Source: Flavipsychrobacter sp. (GTDB lineage: Bacteria > Bacteroidota > Bacteroidia > Chitinophagales > Chitinophagaceae). From it: DNA of 64,000 nt. The notes beneath the pieces were generated by a model, which made no database searches, had not been told where the DNA came from, and saw only the letters and a program-made list of their open reading frames with translations. The translations under genes and the position numbers were made by a program. This document shows positions 57,041 through 64,000 of the stretch, in pieces. The DNA lies in the NCBI GenBank assembly GCA_016787265.1, contig JAEUVF010000016.1, positions 1-64,000 on the forward strand. The letters are read 5' to 3'. The stretch's first letter is position 1. Each line of letters begins with the position of its first letter.

Positions 57041-58456
57041 TTAATTCGCTTTTCCTATCAATGTTGCCTGCGTACAATCGGTTACTGTTATATCAAGATA
57101 ATCGCCTTTTTTCAGTCCATCAGGCCTCGGGAATACGATCACTTTATTCTGACTGTTGCGACCCATCCATTCATCCGGATTTTTTTTGCTGGGCCCTTCC
57201 ACCAATACTCTGAACGTTTTGCCCAGGTCCCTTTCATTGCTTTCCCTGCTTAATCTTCCCTGCAAGGCTACGATTTCGCTGAGCCGTTGTTTTTTCGTTG
57301 CCAGCGGAACATCATCGGTATAGCGACGGGCGGCCAGGGTACCCGGGCGTTCGCTATAGAAAAACATATAACTCAAGTCGTACCTGCTGTACTCCATAAT
57401 GCTGAGGGTCTCCTGGTGATCTTCGTCCGTTTCAGTACAGAAGCCAGCGATAATATCGGACGAAATACCGCAATCGGGAAGCACTTCACGGATGCGATCC
57501 ACTTTGGCCATATACCATTCGCGGGTATAAGTACGATTCATGAGTTGCAATACACGGGAACTGCCACTTTGTACAGGCAGATGAATGTACTTGCAGATAT
57601 TTTCATACCGGGACATGGTCTGCAAAACCTCTTCTGTTATATCTTTTGGATGGGAAGTTGAGAAGCGAACACGCAAATCAGGTGCAATTTTCGCCACATT
57701 TTCCAGCAGATTTGCAAAAGTTATGGCTTGGCCAATGGATTCATCAAAATAGTGGTAGGAGTCTACGTTTTGTCCCAACAGGGTTACTTCCTTATATCCA
57801 TCCCGGTATAGGGCTTCAGATTCGGCAACAATACTGGCGGCATCCCTGCTTCTTTCGCGGCCCCTTGTAAAAGGAACGACGCAGAAGGAACACATATTAT
57901 TGCAGCCGCGCATGATGCTTACATAAGCCGAAACACCATTGGAGTCGAGCCGCACGGGTGCGATATCCGCGTAGGTTTCTTCTCTGCTCAGTAGCACGTT
58001 TACGGCTTTCTGGCCTGTTTCAGCTTCTTCAATCAGCGCGGGTAGCGCACGATACGCATCAGGTCCCACTACCAAATCCACCAGTTTTTCTTCTTCCAGG
58101 AATTTGGCTTTCAGTCGCTCCGCCATACAGCCCAATACCCCGATCAACAGTCCTGGTTTGGATCTTTTTGTTTTTTTGAAATCCGTCAGGCGCTTGCGAA
58201 CAGTTTGTTCCGCCTTTTCCCTGATGGAACAGGTATTGATAAAAATAAGGTCGGCCTGTTCCAGGTTACGGGTGGCTCCGAAGCCCTGTTTCTGCAGTAT
58301 GGATGCTACAACTTCGCTGTCGGCGAAGTTCATCTGGCATCCGTAACTCTCAATATAAAAGTATTTTTTGTATTGGTTTTCATCCCTGGCGAAAGGCGCA
58401 TAAGCTTCACCCTGCCTGTTTTCGTCATGTACTTTTTGCGTCAGAAAATCCAGCAT
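57041..58456 (-). CDS. miaB: tRNA (ms2io6A37) methylthiotransferase MiaB
   Basis: 471 aa. The N-terminal UPF0004 domain has the auxiliary cluster cysteines Cys40, Cys76 and Cys110. The radical-SAM motif C-x3-C-x2-C is 'RGCNNMCSFCVVPFTRGRERSR' (Cys185, Cys189, Cys192). The C-terminal TRAM domain (about 395-470) contains 'GKTFRVLVEGPSKKNPDEWMGRNSQNKVIVFPRP'. MiaB adds methylthio to i6A37 in tRNAs that read UNN codons. First gene of the operon running to secG, with a full promoter in front. Confidence 0.96.
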   Translation of the reverse strand: MLDFLTQKVHDENRQGEAYAPFARDENQYKKYFYIESYGCQMNFADSEVVASILQKQGFGATRNLEQADLIFINTCSIREKAEQTVRKRLTDFKKTKRSKPGLLIGVLGCMAERLKAKFLEEEKLVDLVVGPDAYRALPALIEEAETGQKAVNVLLSREETYADIAPVRLDSNGVSAYVSIMRGCNNMCSFCVVPFTRGRERSRDAASIVAESEALYRDGYKEVTLLGQNVDSYHYFDESIGQAITFANLLENVAKIAPDLRVRFSTSHPKDITEEVLQTMSRYENICKYIHLPVQSGSSRVLQLMNRTYTREWYMAKVDRIREVLPDCGISSDIIAGFCTETDEDHQETLSIMEYSRYDLSYMFFYSERPGTLAARRYTDDVPLATKKQRLSEIVALQGRLSRESNERDLGKTFRVLVEGPSKKNPDEWMGRNSQNKVIVFPRPDGLKKGDYLDITVTDCTQATLIGKAN

Positions 58457-58475
58457 CCCGATCAGTTTAAGGGAG

Positions 58476-58508
58476 CAAAATTAGCGAAAAACATGCAATT
58501 GTGCCAAA
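58476..58508 (-). promoter_or_regulatory. Promoter of the miaB operon
   Basis: On the minus strand TTTG (58508-58505) is followed after 21 bp by TAATTTTG (58483-58476), 19 bp before the miaB ATG. It fits the Bacteroidota consensus well. Confidence 0.8.
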
Positions 58509-58609
58509 TTGACAGTAGTTAAAAGAATATGATTTTTTCGATGATAATCAAACAATTAACGGATCAAAACCACGTTACTGTAATCGCTTTCGTATAAAAA
58601 CCTCATCCT

Positions 58610-60385
58610 ATGAAAACTGAAAAACATTGTTTTTTAATACTGCTCCTTCTACTTGTTATGGGTTTTTTATCCTGTTCACGGAGTGGATTAGATCTTGATC
58701 AAACCCCAGATGATTCTTTGGAAATTATTGTGAATGGTAGGGTACTGGATGAAGCCGGGCAGCCACTAAAGGGGGGAAAAGTGGAGATAAAAGGTAAAGA
58801 AATCGAAACTACATCAGATGGTACGTTTTCGTTAAAAATTTTTCATGAAATTGATTCTTTACACTTTAAGGTTTCAAAAGACGGCTATTTTACAATAAGC
58901 AAGAGTTTTCAGCTGGCTGGTACCGGTAAAACTGAATTGTTATTGAGAATGATTAAGAAGCCGGAACCATTCGAGTTTCAGGGTGATAAGGGAGGTATAA
59001 TTGATATCGGATCTGGGGTTGAGTTAGATTTTCCTGTAAATTCTATTGTATCGAAAAAGGATGGCAGGATTCATTCTGGAAAAGTCAGGGTATATGCCAA
59101 ATCCTTTTCGCGCGATCATCCAAACTTTGATGAGTTTTTGCCTGGCGGAATCACTGGTGAGTTAGCTGGTGAAACGGTTGCATATGAAGCATATTCATTT
59201 TTGATGGTCGAATTATTCGATGAAGCAGATAAACCCTTACAGATTGCAACTGGCAAAAAGGTACAGGTTCGTTTGACATTACCGGCCTCATTAGGTGTTT
59301 CTCTAACAGAAAAATTGCACAGCTGGCATTTCAAAGAAGAAAAATTTTCCTGGGAAAATAAAGGTGAAGTTGTTAGGGCCAATAATACTTTTATGTTTTA
59401 TGCAGATCGTTTTTCATCCTGGTCAATTGGTAGGCGAACAGATTTAGGAGAAATCACTGTATTTGCTTTTAAAAGTGATGGAACTCCCTATACGGATTGT
59501 AAAATTTCAATACAAGATTTTACAACAAATCAGAAAATTAATATTTATCCTGATAGGTATGGGAAAGCGAGGGCCAGATATCCGCTAAACAGGGAAATAG
59601 CAATTTCTTTAGTTGATTATGGCGACAATATTCTAAACAATCCATACAAAGTAATTCTTCGAGGAAAATTATATGTTGCAACGCGGCATTCATCAAAGAT
59701 TAAGAGGGAAATCATCCGTGTACGTGGAATGGCAATTTCCTGCGATTCTGGTGAACCAATAAAATGGGGCGCAGTTGAAGTTCAACAAAAAAGCAACTTT
59801 CAATATTTCACATTTAAGGATGGCGTATTTGATTTTTATCTTCCTAAAAGCGGGATTAACCAACAACCACCAATAGCAATAAAACTGATCGATTTTCAAA
59901 CAGGAAAATCAGAAGTCGTATATGATCAATTTAGTGTCAGTTCAAATGATATTCTGCTTGGGTCCAATAGGATTTGTACACCAGATAATTCTTTATCCTA
60001 TGTGCGATACAGTTTTGGAGATTCAACTTACCTGCTTTACGAAAAAAGGGATACGCTTATTATGAATCGGCTTGGCCAAACCCAAAATAATGCGTACGAA
60101 TTCGTGTTTAAGGATATGACTTTAAAACAGCAGGTTCGGATACAATTAAGGGATGTGACTATTAGTTCCCAAAAATTTATAACCGCAAGCGTATGGGATA
60201 ATTGGCAGGATCCTGATTTACTCGGTGTTATTTTGAGTAATCTGGAGGAGAGCAATATTACATTTACTGAAATTGGAGCAATAGGTGAACGGGTAAGTGG
60301 ACGCTTTTCCGCTCAAATGCGCAAGAAGGTTCCCGGACAATTTATTCCCGTGGAAGGCATTTTTTCATTTAAAAGACGCAACTAA
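58610..60385 (+). CDS. Large lipoprotein with carboxypeptidase-regulatory-like domain (copy 1)
   Basis: 591 aa. A lipobox 'VMGFLSCSRS' (Cys22) is followed by a CarbopepD_reg-like beta sandwich: 'IIVNGRVLDEAGQPLKGGKVEIKGKEIETTSDGTFSLKI' (about residues 37-75). A large middle domain (130-290) has the pattern 'GVELDFPVNSIVSKKDGRIHSGKVRVYAKSFS...LPGGITGE...FLMVELFDEADKPLQIATGKKVQVRLTLPA...LHSWHFKEEKFSWENKGE...FSSWSIG', like exported ZU5-like proteins. Two further beta domains end the protein. It is in tandem with a diverged copy 24 bp downstream. No function can be assigned; likely on the surface. Confidence 0.7.
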   Translation: MKTEKHCFLILLLLLVMGFLSCSRSGLDLDQTPDDSLEIIVNGRVLDEAGQPLKGGKVEIKGKEIETTSDGTFSLKIFHEIDSLHFKVSKDGYFTISKSFQLAGTGKTELLLRMIKKPEPFEFQGDKGGIIDIGSGVELDFPVNSIVSKKDGRIHSGKVRVYAKSFSRDHPNFDEFLPGGITGELAGETVAYEAYSFLMVELFDEADKPLQIATGKKVQVRLTLPASLGVSLTEKLHSWHFKEEKFSWENKGEVVRANNTFMFYADRFSSWSIGRRTDLGEITVFAFKSDGTPYTDCKISIQDFTTNQKINIYPDRYGKARARYPLNREIAISLVDYGDNILNNPYKVILRGKLYVATRHSSKIKREIIRVRGMAISCDSGEPIKWGAVEVQQKSNFQYFTFKDGVFDFYLPKSGINQQPPIAIKLIDFQTGKSEVVYDQFSVSSNDILLGSNRICTPDNSLSYVRYSFGDSTYLLYEKRDTLIMNRLGQTQNNAYEFVFKDMTLKQQVRIQLRDVTISSQKFITASVWDNWQDPDLLGVILSNLEESNITFTEIGAIGERVSGRFSAQMRKKVPGQFIPVEGIFSFKRRN

Positions 60386-60409
60386 TTAAAATTTCACAAC
60401 AGACTCACT

Positions 60410-62215
60410 ATGAAAATCCGTAAGCCTATTTACAGGTTAATGTTTTTAATAGCCTGCTTTCTTGTCTCTTCCTGTTCTAAAACCGATAGGCCAACCTTAT
60501 TGGGTACTATTGGGTTGGATGGACCAGGTGATGATGTAGTTGTAACTGTTCGTGGGAATGTTCAAAATATCAGCTCACGAAAAAGTCTTACAGACGTTAG
60601 GGTCCAGGTTGGAAACACTGAAACGTTCACTAATGAAAACGGGTCTTTTGAATTAAAGAATATTTCAGCAGCAAAAAACAGGGTGTTTATAAAATATACC
60701 AAACCTGGATATTTTTTTGGCGGGCAAACCCTGCAAATGGAAGGAGGCAGCTCAATTGTTCAATCTGTGGGTTTAATGGAACATCGCTTATCCTTTACCG
60801 TACAAACAGAAACAGGGGGAGAGATAGCATCTTCTACTAATATGCTGCATAGTTATAATTTCCCCAGCCATGCTTTTATAGATGAAGACAGAAATGAATT
60901 GTATCAGGGAAGCGTTACTGTAAAAACGGAATATTTTTTGCAAGGCTATACTGCGGTATTCGATGCATTGCCAGGTCCTTTCCGTGGAATAGATTCGAAC
61001 GGAAAGGAAGTGAGTCTGAACAATTATGGGGTGGTAGCAACTGAACTTTTTGGCGAATCCAATCAGAAATTAAACATTGCGCCTGGTAAAAAAGTAAAGC
61101 TATCCTTTCCGGCAAACATTTTAAATAATGCCATGGTTCCATTGGTTCAGGATTTATGGTATTTTGATGAAACCATTGGTTTATGGAAACAAGAAGGAAA
61201 AGCATATTTGTCGGGTACGGTCTATTTAGCAGAAGTTAGTCATTTTTCATATTGGTTAATCGGATCAACAGATCCGCTAATTACTTACAGAGCCAGGATT
61301 TTAACGAGAAGTGGTCAGCCTATGAAGGCTGGTCGACACGTAGAATTGAAATTGGATTCCATTGGATATTCACTTAAGCTTCCTATAGATGAAAACGGCT
61401 ATGTAAATGGATATGCCCCGTTAGGGAAAAAAATCAGATTTGAGTTACATGGGCCTGATGATCCTGTTATTGCCCGCAAAATCGGCCCCTTTTCAGAAAA
61501 TGTGGATGAAGGGGATCTTCGATTCGAAAAATTTGAGAACTATAAGATTGAATTGAAAGGAAAGGTTACAGATTGTAATGGTGAACCTGTCCAAAATGGC
61601 CAGCTTTTCATAAAAGATCCATTGTATTCATATGGTACTTATATGATACCAATTCAGAATGGCACTTATACATATTCCTTTTATCGCAGCCAGCAGGATA
61701 CTGGAAAATATCGTTTTCATGCTATCAATTCCATTTCTGGTGACCAGGAAGTACTTCAAAACTCCATGCCTAGAAATAGTTCAACACTTGTTACTGATAT
61801 TCAAATTTGTTATCCACAGATTGAGCCTTATTTGGAAGTAACAATCGAAGGAAGAACAGTCAGGTTTGAACCTCCTATGGATACGCTGCTATTTAAAGGG
61901 GATCCCTATGATCCATATATCCGTTGTGTAAAAAATGGAGGGAAGGATAAATTGATATTTTCAATGAGTCAATTACCACAAAATCTGAATACAATAAAAG
62001 GCAGGTATTTGCAATTGTGGTTAGAAAATTTTGGAAAATTCAGGAATGCAACACATTCTGAAGAGCATTCTCTCATTATGGAAGAATATGGTGGACCCTT
62101 TGAAGCTGTAAAAGGAAGTTTTAACAGTTCGGTCGATGAATGGAACATATACAGTGGAAGTTATACAGAACGAAGAGCCTATGTGAGGTTTCATTTTATT
62201 CGGGGCTTCTATTAA
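60410..62215 (+). CDS. Large lipoprotein with carboxypeptidase-regulatory-like domain (copy 2)
   Basis: 601 aa, same architecture as the gene before it: lipobox 'ACFLVSSCSKT' (Cys22); regulatory domain 'VVTVRGNVQNISSRKSLTDVRVQVGNTETFTNENGSFELKNIS'; middle domain 'FNFPSHAFIDEDRNELYQGSVTVKTEYF...GIDSNGKEVSLNNYGVVATELFGESNQKLNIAPGKKVKLSFPANI...LVQDLWYFDETIGLWKQEGKAYLSG...FSYWLIG'; then 'ELKGKVTDCNGEPVQNGQLFIKD', a second regulatory-like unit. The pair is a tandem duplication that has diverged strongly. Tail to tail with the TolC-like gene, 2 bp apart. Confidence 0.7.
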   Translation: MKIRKPIYRLMFLIACFLVSSCSKTDRPTLLGTIGLDGPGDDVVVTVRGNVQNISSRKSLTDVRVQVGNTETFTNENGSFELKNISAAKNRVFIKYTKPGYFFGGQTLQMEGGSSIVQSVGLMEHRLSFTVQTETGGEIASSTNMLHSYNFPSHAFIDEDRNELYQGSVTVKTEYFLQGYTAVFDALPGPFRGIDSNGKEVSLNNYGVVATELFGESNQKLNIAPGKKVKLSFPANILNNAMVPLVQDLWYFDETIGLWKQEGKAYLSGTVYLAEVSHFSYWLIGSTDPLITYRARILTRSGQPMKAGRHVELKLDSIGYSLKLPIDENGYVNGYAPLGKKIRFELHGPDDPVIARKIGPFSENVDEGDLRFEKFENYKIELKGKVTDCNGEPVQNGQLFIKDPLYSYGTYMIPIQNGTYTYSFYRSQQDTGKYRFHAINSISGDQEVLQNSMPRNSSTLVTDIQICYPQIEPYLEVTIEGRTVRFEPPMDTLLFKGDPYDPYIRCVKNGGKDKLIFSMSQLPQNLNTIKGRYLQLWLENFGKFRNATHSEEHSLIMEEYGGPFEAVKGSFNSSVDEWNIYSGSYTERRAYVRFHFIRGFY

Positions 62216-62217
62216 CC

Positions 62218-63669
62218 TTACCATATCGATTTGCCCTGATAGAAATCAAGCACCCTGGTACGGAATACATATTCATATTTAGCGATGATCAGGTTGATAT
62301 TCGCCCTGTCCAGGTTATTCTTGGCGGTCAGGTATTCCACCGAATTCAAAACCCCTTCGCTAAAGCGGGCTTCAGCCGTACGAAAGGATTCCTGGAACGC
62401 GTCAACCTGCAGTAACAAGGTTTTGTACCGGTTGTAGGTTGCGTTCATATTAAGGTAGGCCTGTTCCACCTGTTGTTGCAAACGAATGCGGGTGTTTTTT
62501 TCAACCAGCTCAGCGGTTTTTAATTGAATTTTTGCCCTGTCAATCCGGTTGCGTGTCTGCATGGAATTGACGAGCGGAATCCGAAGTGCAAGATTTATAT
62601 TGGTGCCATAATTGTTTTTGAACTGATCACTGTAGGTGATTTTTTGCATATCAAATTCCTCCCGCATGGTCAGGACCGGAGATTGTGTACCGTTGATTTG
62701 AACATAGTCACCGGTTGTTGTTTCAACCGTGCGTAGGAACTGGGCTGTACGCGCTGCGCTCGAATAGTTTGTGTATAAGGCACCATTCAGGCTCAATGTT
62801 GGCCAAAGCTGGCTTTTCCATGTTTTCACTCCTTTTTCAGCACTTTCCATACGCAGCCGGGCGGCTTTTACCACGGCCAGTTCATTAATCGCTGACTGGT
62901 AAATAGCAGTTGCATCTCCCTGGTAGGATTGAAGAAAATCTTCTGGTCGGATTGGTTCGAGTTCCAGGCTGGGATCGTACGGAATATTCATCCACTGACA
63001 AAGGGTAAGCCTGGCCGCATCCAATTGATTTTGGGTATTGACAAGATTGATTTCGTCGTTGGCGAGTTGTCCCTTCAGGTCGAAATACTGTGAGGGCTGA
63101 ACGGCACCTTCCTTGTGCAGGATTTCCAGGCGCTCCACCTGCCGGCGGCTTAATTCTGCCTGAAGGCGAATCTGTTGCAGCAGATCTCTTGTACTTAAAA
63201 CAAGCAGGTAGGCGTTCATAAGATTCAGGCTCAGGTTGTCTTTAGCCTGTTGAATCTCTTCCTTACCTGCAGCAAGAGCAAGGCGCTGTTGCTGGATATT
63301 GTTCTGAGTTGCCAGTCCGTTAAAAAGTACTACGCCTCCGTTAACAGCATAGTTTGCATAATCAATTTTCTGATTCAGGTAACTGTTGGTAAAAGGATCG
63401 ATATTTCTACCCTGATTGGAACCATGTTCAATCAGCCCATTTACCTGGGGCAACATATTTTGTTTCGCCTGTCGGTAATCAATTCCCGAAGTTGCAGCCA
63501 GTAGTTCTGCCTGCTTGAGTTCGAGGTTATTGGCATATGCAATATCCAGGCATTCTTTCAGTGATAATTGGCTACTGCTGTCGGTCTGCGCCATCAGCCC
63601 GGTACCTGCAAGTAGCAGGACCAGACTTATTGCGCATATACATAGGAGTGAGGTTCTATTCTTCTTCAT
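62218..63669 (-). CDS. TolC-family outer-membrane efflux protein
   Basis: 483 aa with a signal peptide (ISLVLLLAGTGLMAQ). The mature part has two long TolC helical-hairpin repeats: 'LSLKECLDIAYANNLELKQAELLAATSGIDYRQAKQNMLPQVNGLIEHGSNQGRNIDPFTNSYLNQKIDYANYAVNGGVVLFNGLATQNNIQQQRLALAAGKEEIQQAKDNL' is the first. The family end 'FSEGVLNSVEYLTAKNNLDRANINLIIAKYEYVFRTRVLDFYQG' is present. It forms a trimeric outer-membrane channel for an export complex. It lies 12 bp after the ABC ATPase at the window edge, so a tripartite MacAB/TolC-type unit is likely. Confidence 0.93.
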   Translation of the reverse strand: MKKNRTSLLCICAISLVLLLAGTGLMAQTDSSSQLSLKECLDIAYANNLELKQAELLAATSGIDYRQAKQNMLPQVNGLIEHGSNQGRNIDPFTNSYLNQKIDYANYAVNGGVVLFNGLATQNNIQQQRLALAAGKEEIQQAKDNLSLNLMNAYLLVLSTRDLLQQIRLQAELSRRQVERLEILHKEGAVQPSQYFDLKGQLANDEINLVNTQNQLDAARLTLCQWMNIPYDPSLELEPIRPEDFLQSYQGDATAIYQSAINELAVVKAARLRMESAEKGVKTWKSQLWPTLSLNGALYTNYSSAARTAQFLRTVETTTGDYVQINGTQSPVLTMREEFDMQKITYSDQFKNNYGTNINLALRIPLVNSMQTRNRIDRAKIQLKTAELVEKNTRIRLQQQVEQAYLNMNATYNRYKTLLLQVDAFQESFRTAEARFSEGVLNSVEYLTAKNNLDRANINLIIAKYEYVFRTRVLDFYQGKSIW

Positions 63670-63681
63670 AAAAAAGGTCGC

Positions 63682-64000
63682 TTATCTGTTGTGTTCAATT
63701 CTTCCATCTAATAAATGAATGATACGATTGCTGTAGGCTGCGTTTTTTTCCGAGTGGGTTACCTGGATTATGGTGACGCCGTCTTCTTTGTTGAGTTGGG
63801 TGAAAATATCCATGATTTCCTCGCCCTGTTTGCTGTTCAGGTTGCCGGTTGGTTCATCTGCCAGGATTAGTTTGGGTTTTGCGATCAGGGCTCTTGCAAT
63901 GCCTACAAGTTGCTGCTGTCCTCCTGATAATTGAGCCGGGAATAAATCTTTTTTACCCACGATATTGAACCGGTCCAGCATATCGGCTACCAATGCTTTT
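63682..64000 (-). CDS. ABC-transporter ATPase, MacB class (partial, runs off the window)
   Basis: Only the last about 106 codons are present; the gene begins beyond 64000. Visible: 'QLSGGQQQLVGIARALIAKPKLILADEPTGNLNSKQGEEIMDIFTQLN', with signature and Walker B, and 'IIQVTHSEKNAAYSNRIIHLLDGRIE', with the H-loop. The 'LSGGQQQLVGIARAL' form and 'TGNLNSKQG' point to MacB/LolD-type export ATPases. The gene precedes a TolC-like gene on the same strand by 12 bp. Confidence 0.93.
   Translation of the reverse strand, partial: KALVADMLDRFNIVGKKDLFPAQLSGGQQQLVGIARALIAKPKLILADEPTGNLNSKQGEEIMDIFTQLNKEDGVTIIQVTHSEKNAAYSNRIIHLLDGRIEHNR

Overview
The window comes from a member of the Bacteroidota, most likely the Chitinophagaceae or a close relative. 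The main supports are: promoters of the Bacteroidota type (TTTG-N19-21-TAnnTTTG) upstream of tRNA-Ala, the DUF2795 gene and miaB; a 73-aa DUF2795 protein of the kind widespread in that phylum; a mitochondrial-type citrate synthase; a queuine tRNA-ribosyltransferase whose zinc cysteines are replaced; hipBA genes split into three; and many lipoproteins and TolC/LptE/AsmA-type envelope genes. No rRNA, CRISPR array or phage module is visible. Only one tRNA, tRNA-Ala(GGC), was found.

Layout. (1) 1-5.5 kb is accessory and visibly AT-rich: the probable right end of an IS21-like element, an unrecognised nitrilase-like protein, a tandem pair of diverged paralogues, two short candidate genes, and a hipBST-type three-gene toxin-antitoxin operon with two palindromic operators. 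(2) 5.6-14.2 kb holds a lipoprotein, rhamnose mutarotase, an acetyltransferase, two large secreted glycosidase-like proteins, a DUF3800 protein, and a phospholipase-D-like protein next to a membrane protein. (3) 14.3-36 kb is mostly core: tRNA-Ala, YceI, citrate synthase, an LptF/G permease with tgt, a glycosyltransferase with rsmG, an orphan response regulator, an M1 peptidase, the pepP-pssA-purS-rsmI cluster, PEP carboxykinase, an O-antigen-ligase-like protein, two lipoproteins, a deoxynucleoside kinase, trpS and gatC. (4) 36-42 kb carries a MacB-like ATPase, a corrinoid adenosyltransferase, an unusually repeat-rich 700-bp spacer, a LolD-like ATPase, DUF2795 and a complete IS1182-family insertion sequence. 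(5) 42-64 kb is envelope biology: an M56/BlaI sensor-repressor pair, MarR, a membrane pyrophosphatase, a giant AsmA protein, thioredoxin-like proteins, YihY, MltG, SecG, LptE, a sigma-54 activator and MiaB, then two tandem lipoproteins and a TolC/ABC export unit that runs off the right edge.

How the genes fit together. Citrate synthase, PEP carboxykinase and the membrane pyrophosphatase are central carbon and energy functions. LptF/G, LptE, AsmA, MltG, SecG, YihY, TolC and the ABC ATPases build or service the envelope; lptE and secG appear to be co-transcribed with miaB and a receiver-less sigma-54 activator. The secreted glycosidase-like proteins and rhamnose mutarotase suggest use of complex, possibly rhamnose-containing, polysaccharides.

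The most unusual signals are in non-coding DNA: a six-copy array of TGAGCCAAT at a 21-bp period, a four-copy 10-bp array beside it, a 36-bp perfect palindrome, and a GC-rich 13-bp module repeated at three gene ends. No complete undescribed system could be demonstrated from sequence alone. The best candidates are the AT-rich island at the left end and the PLD-like/membrane protein pair.
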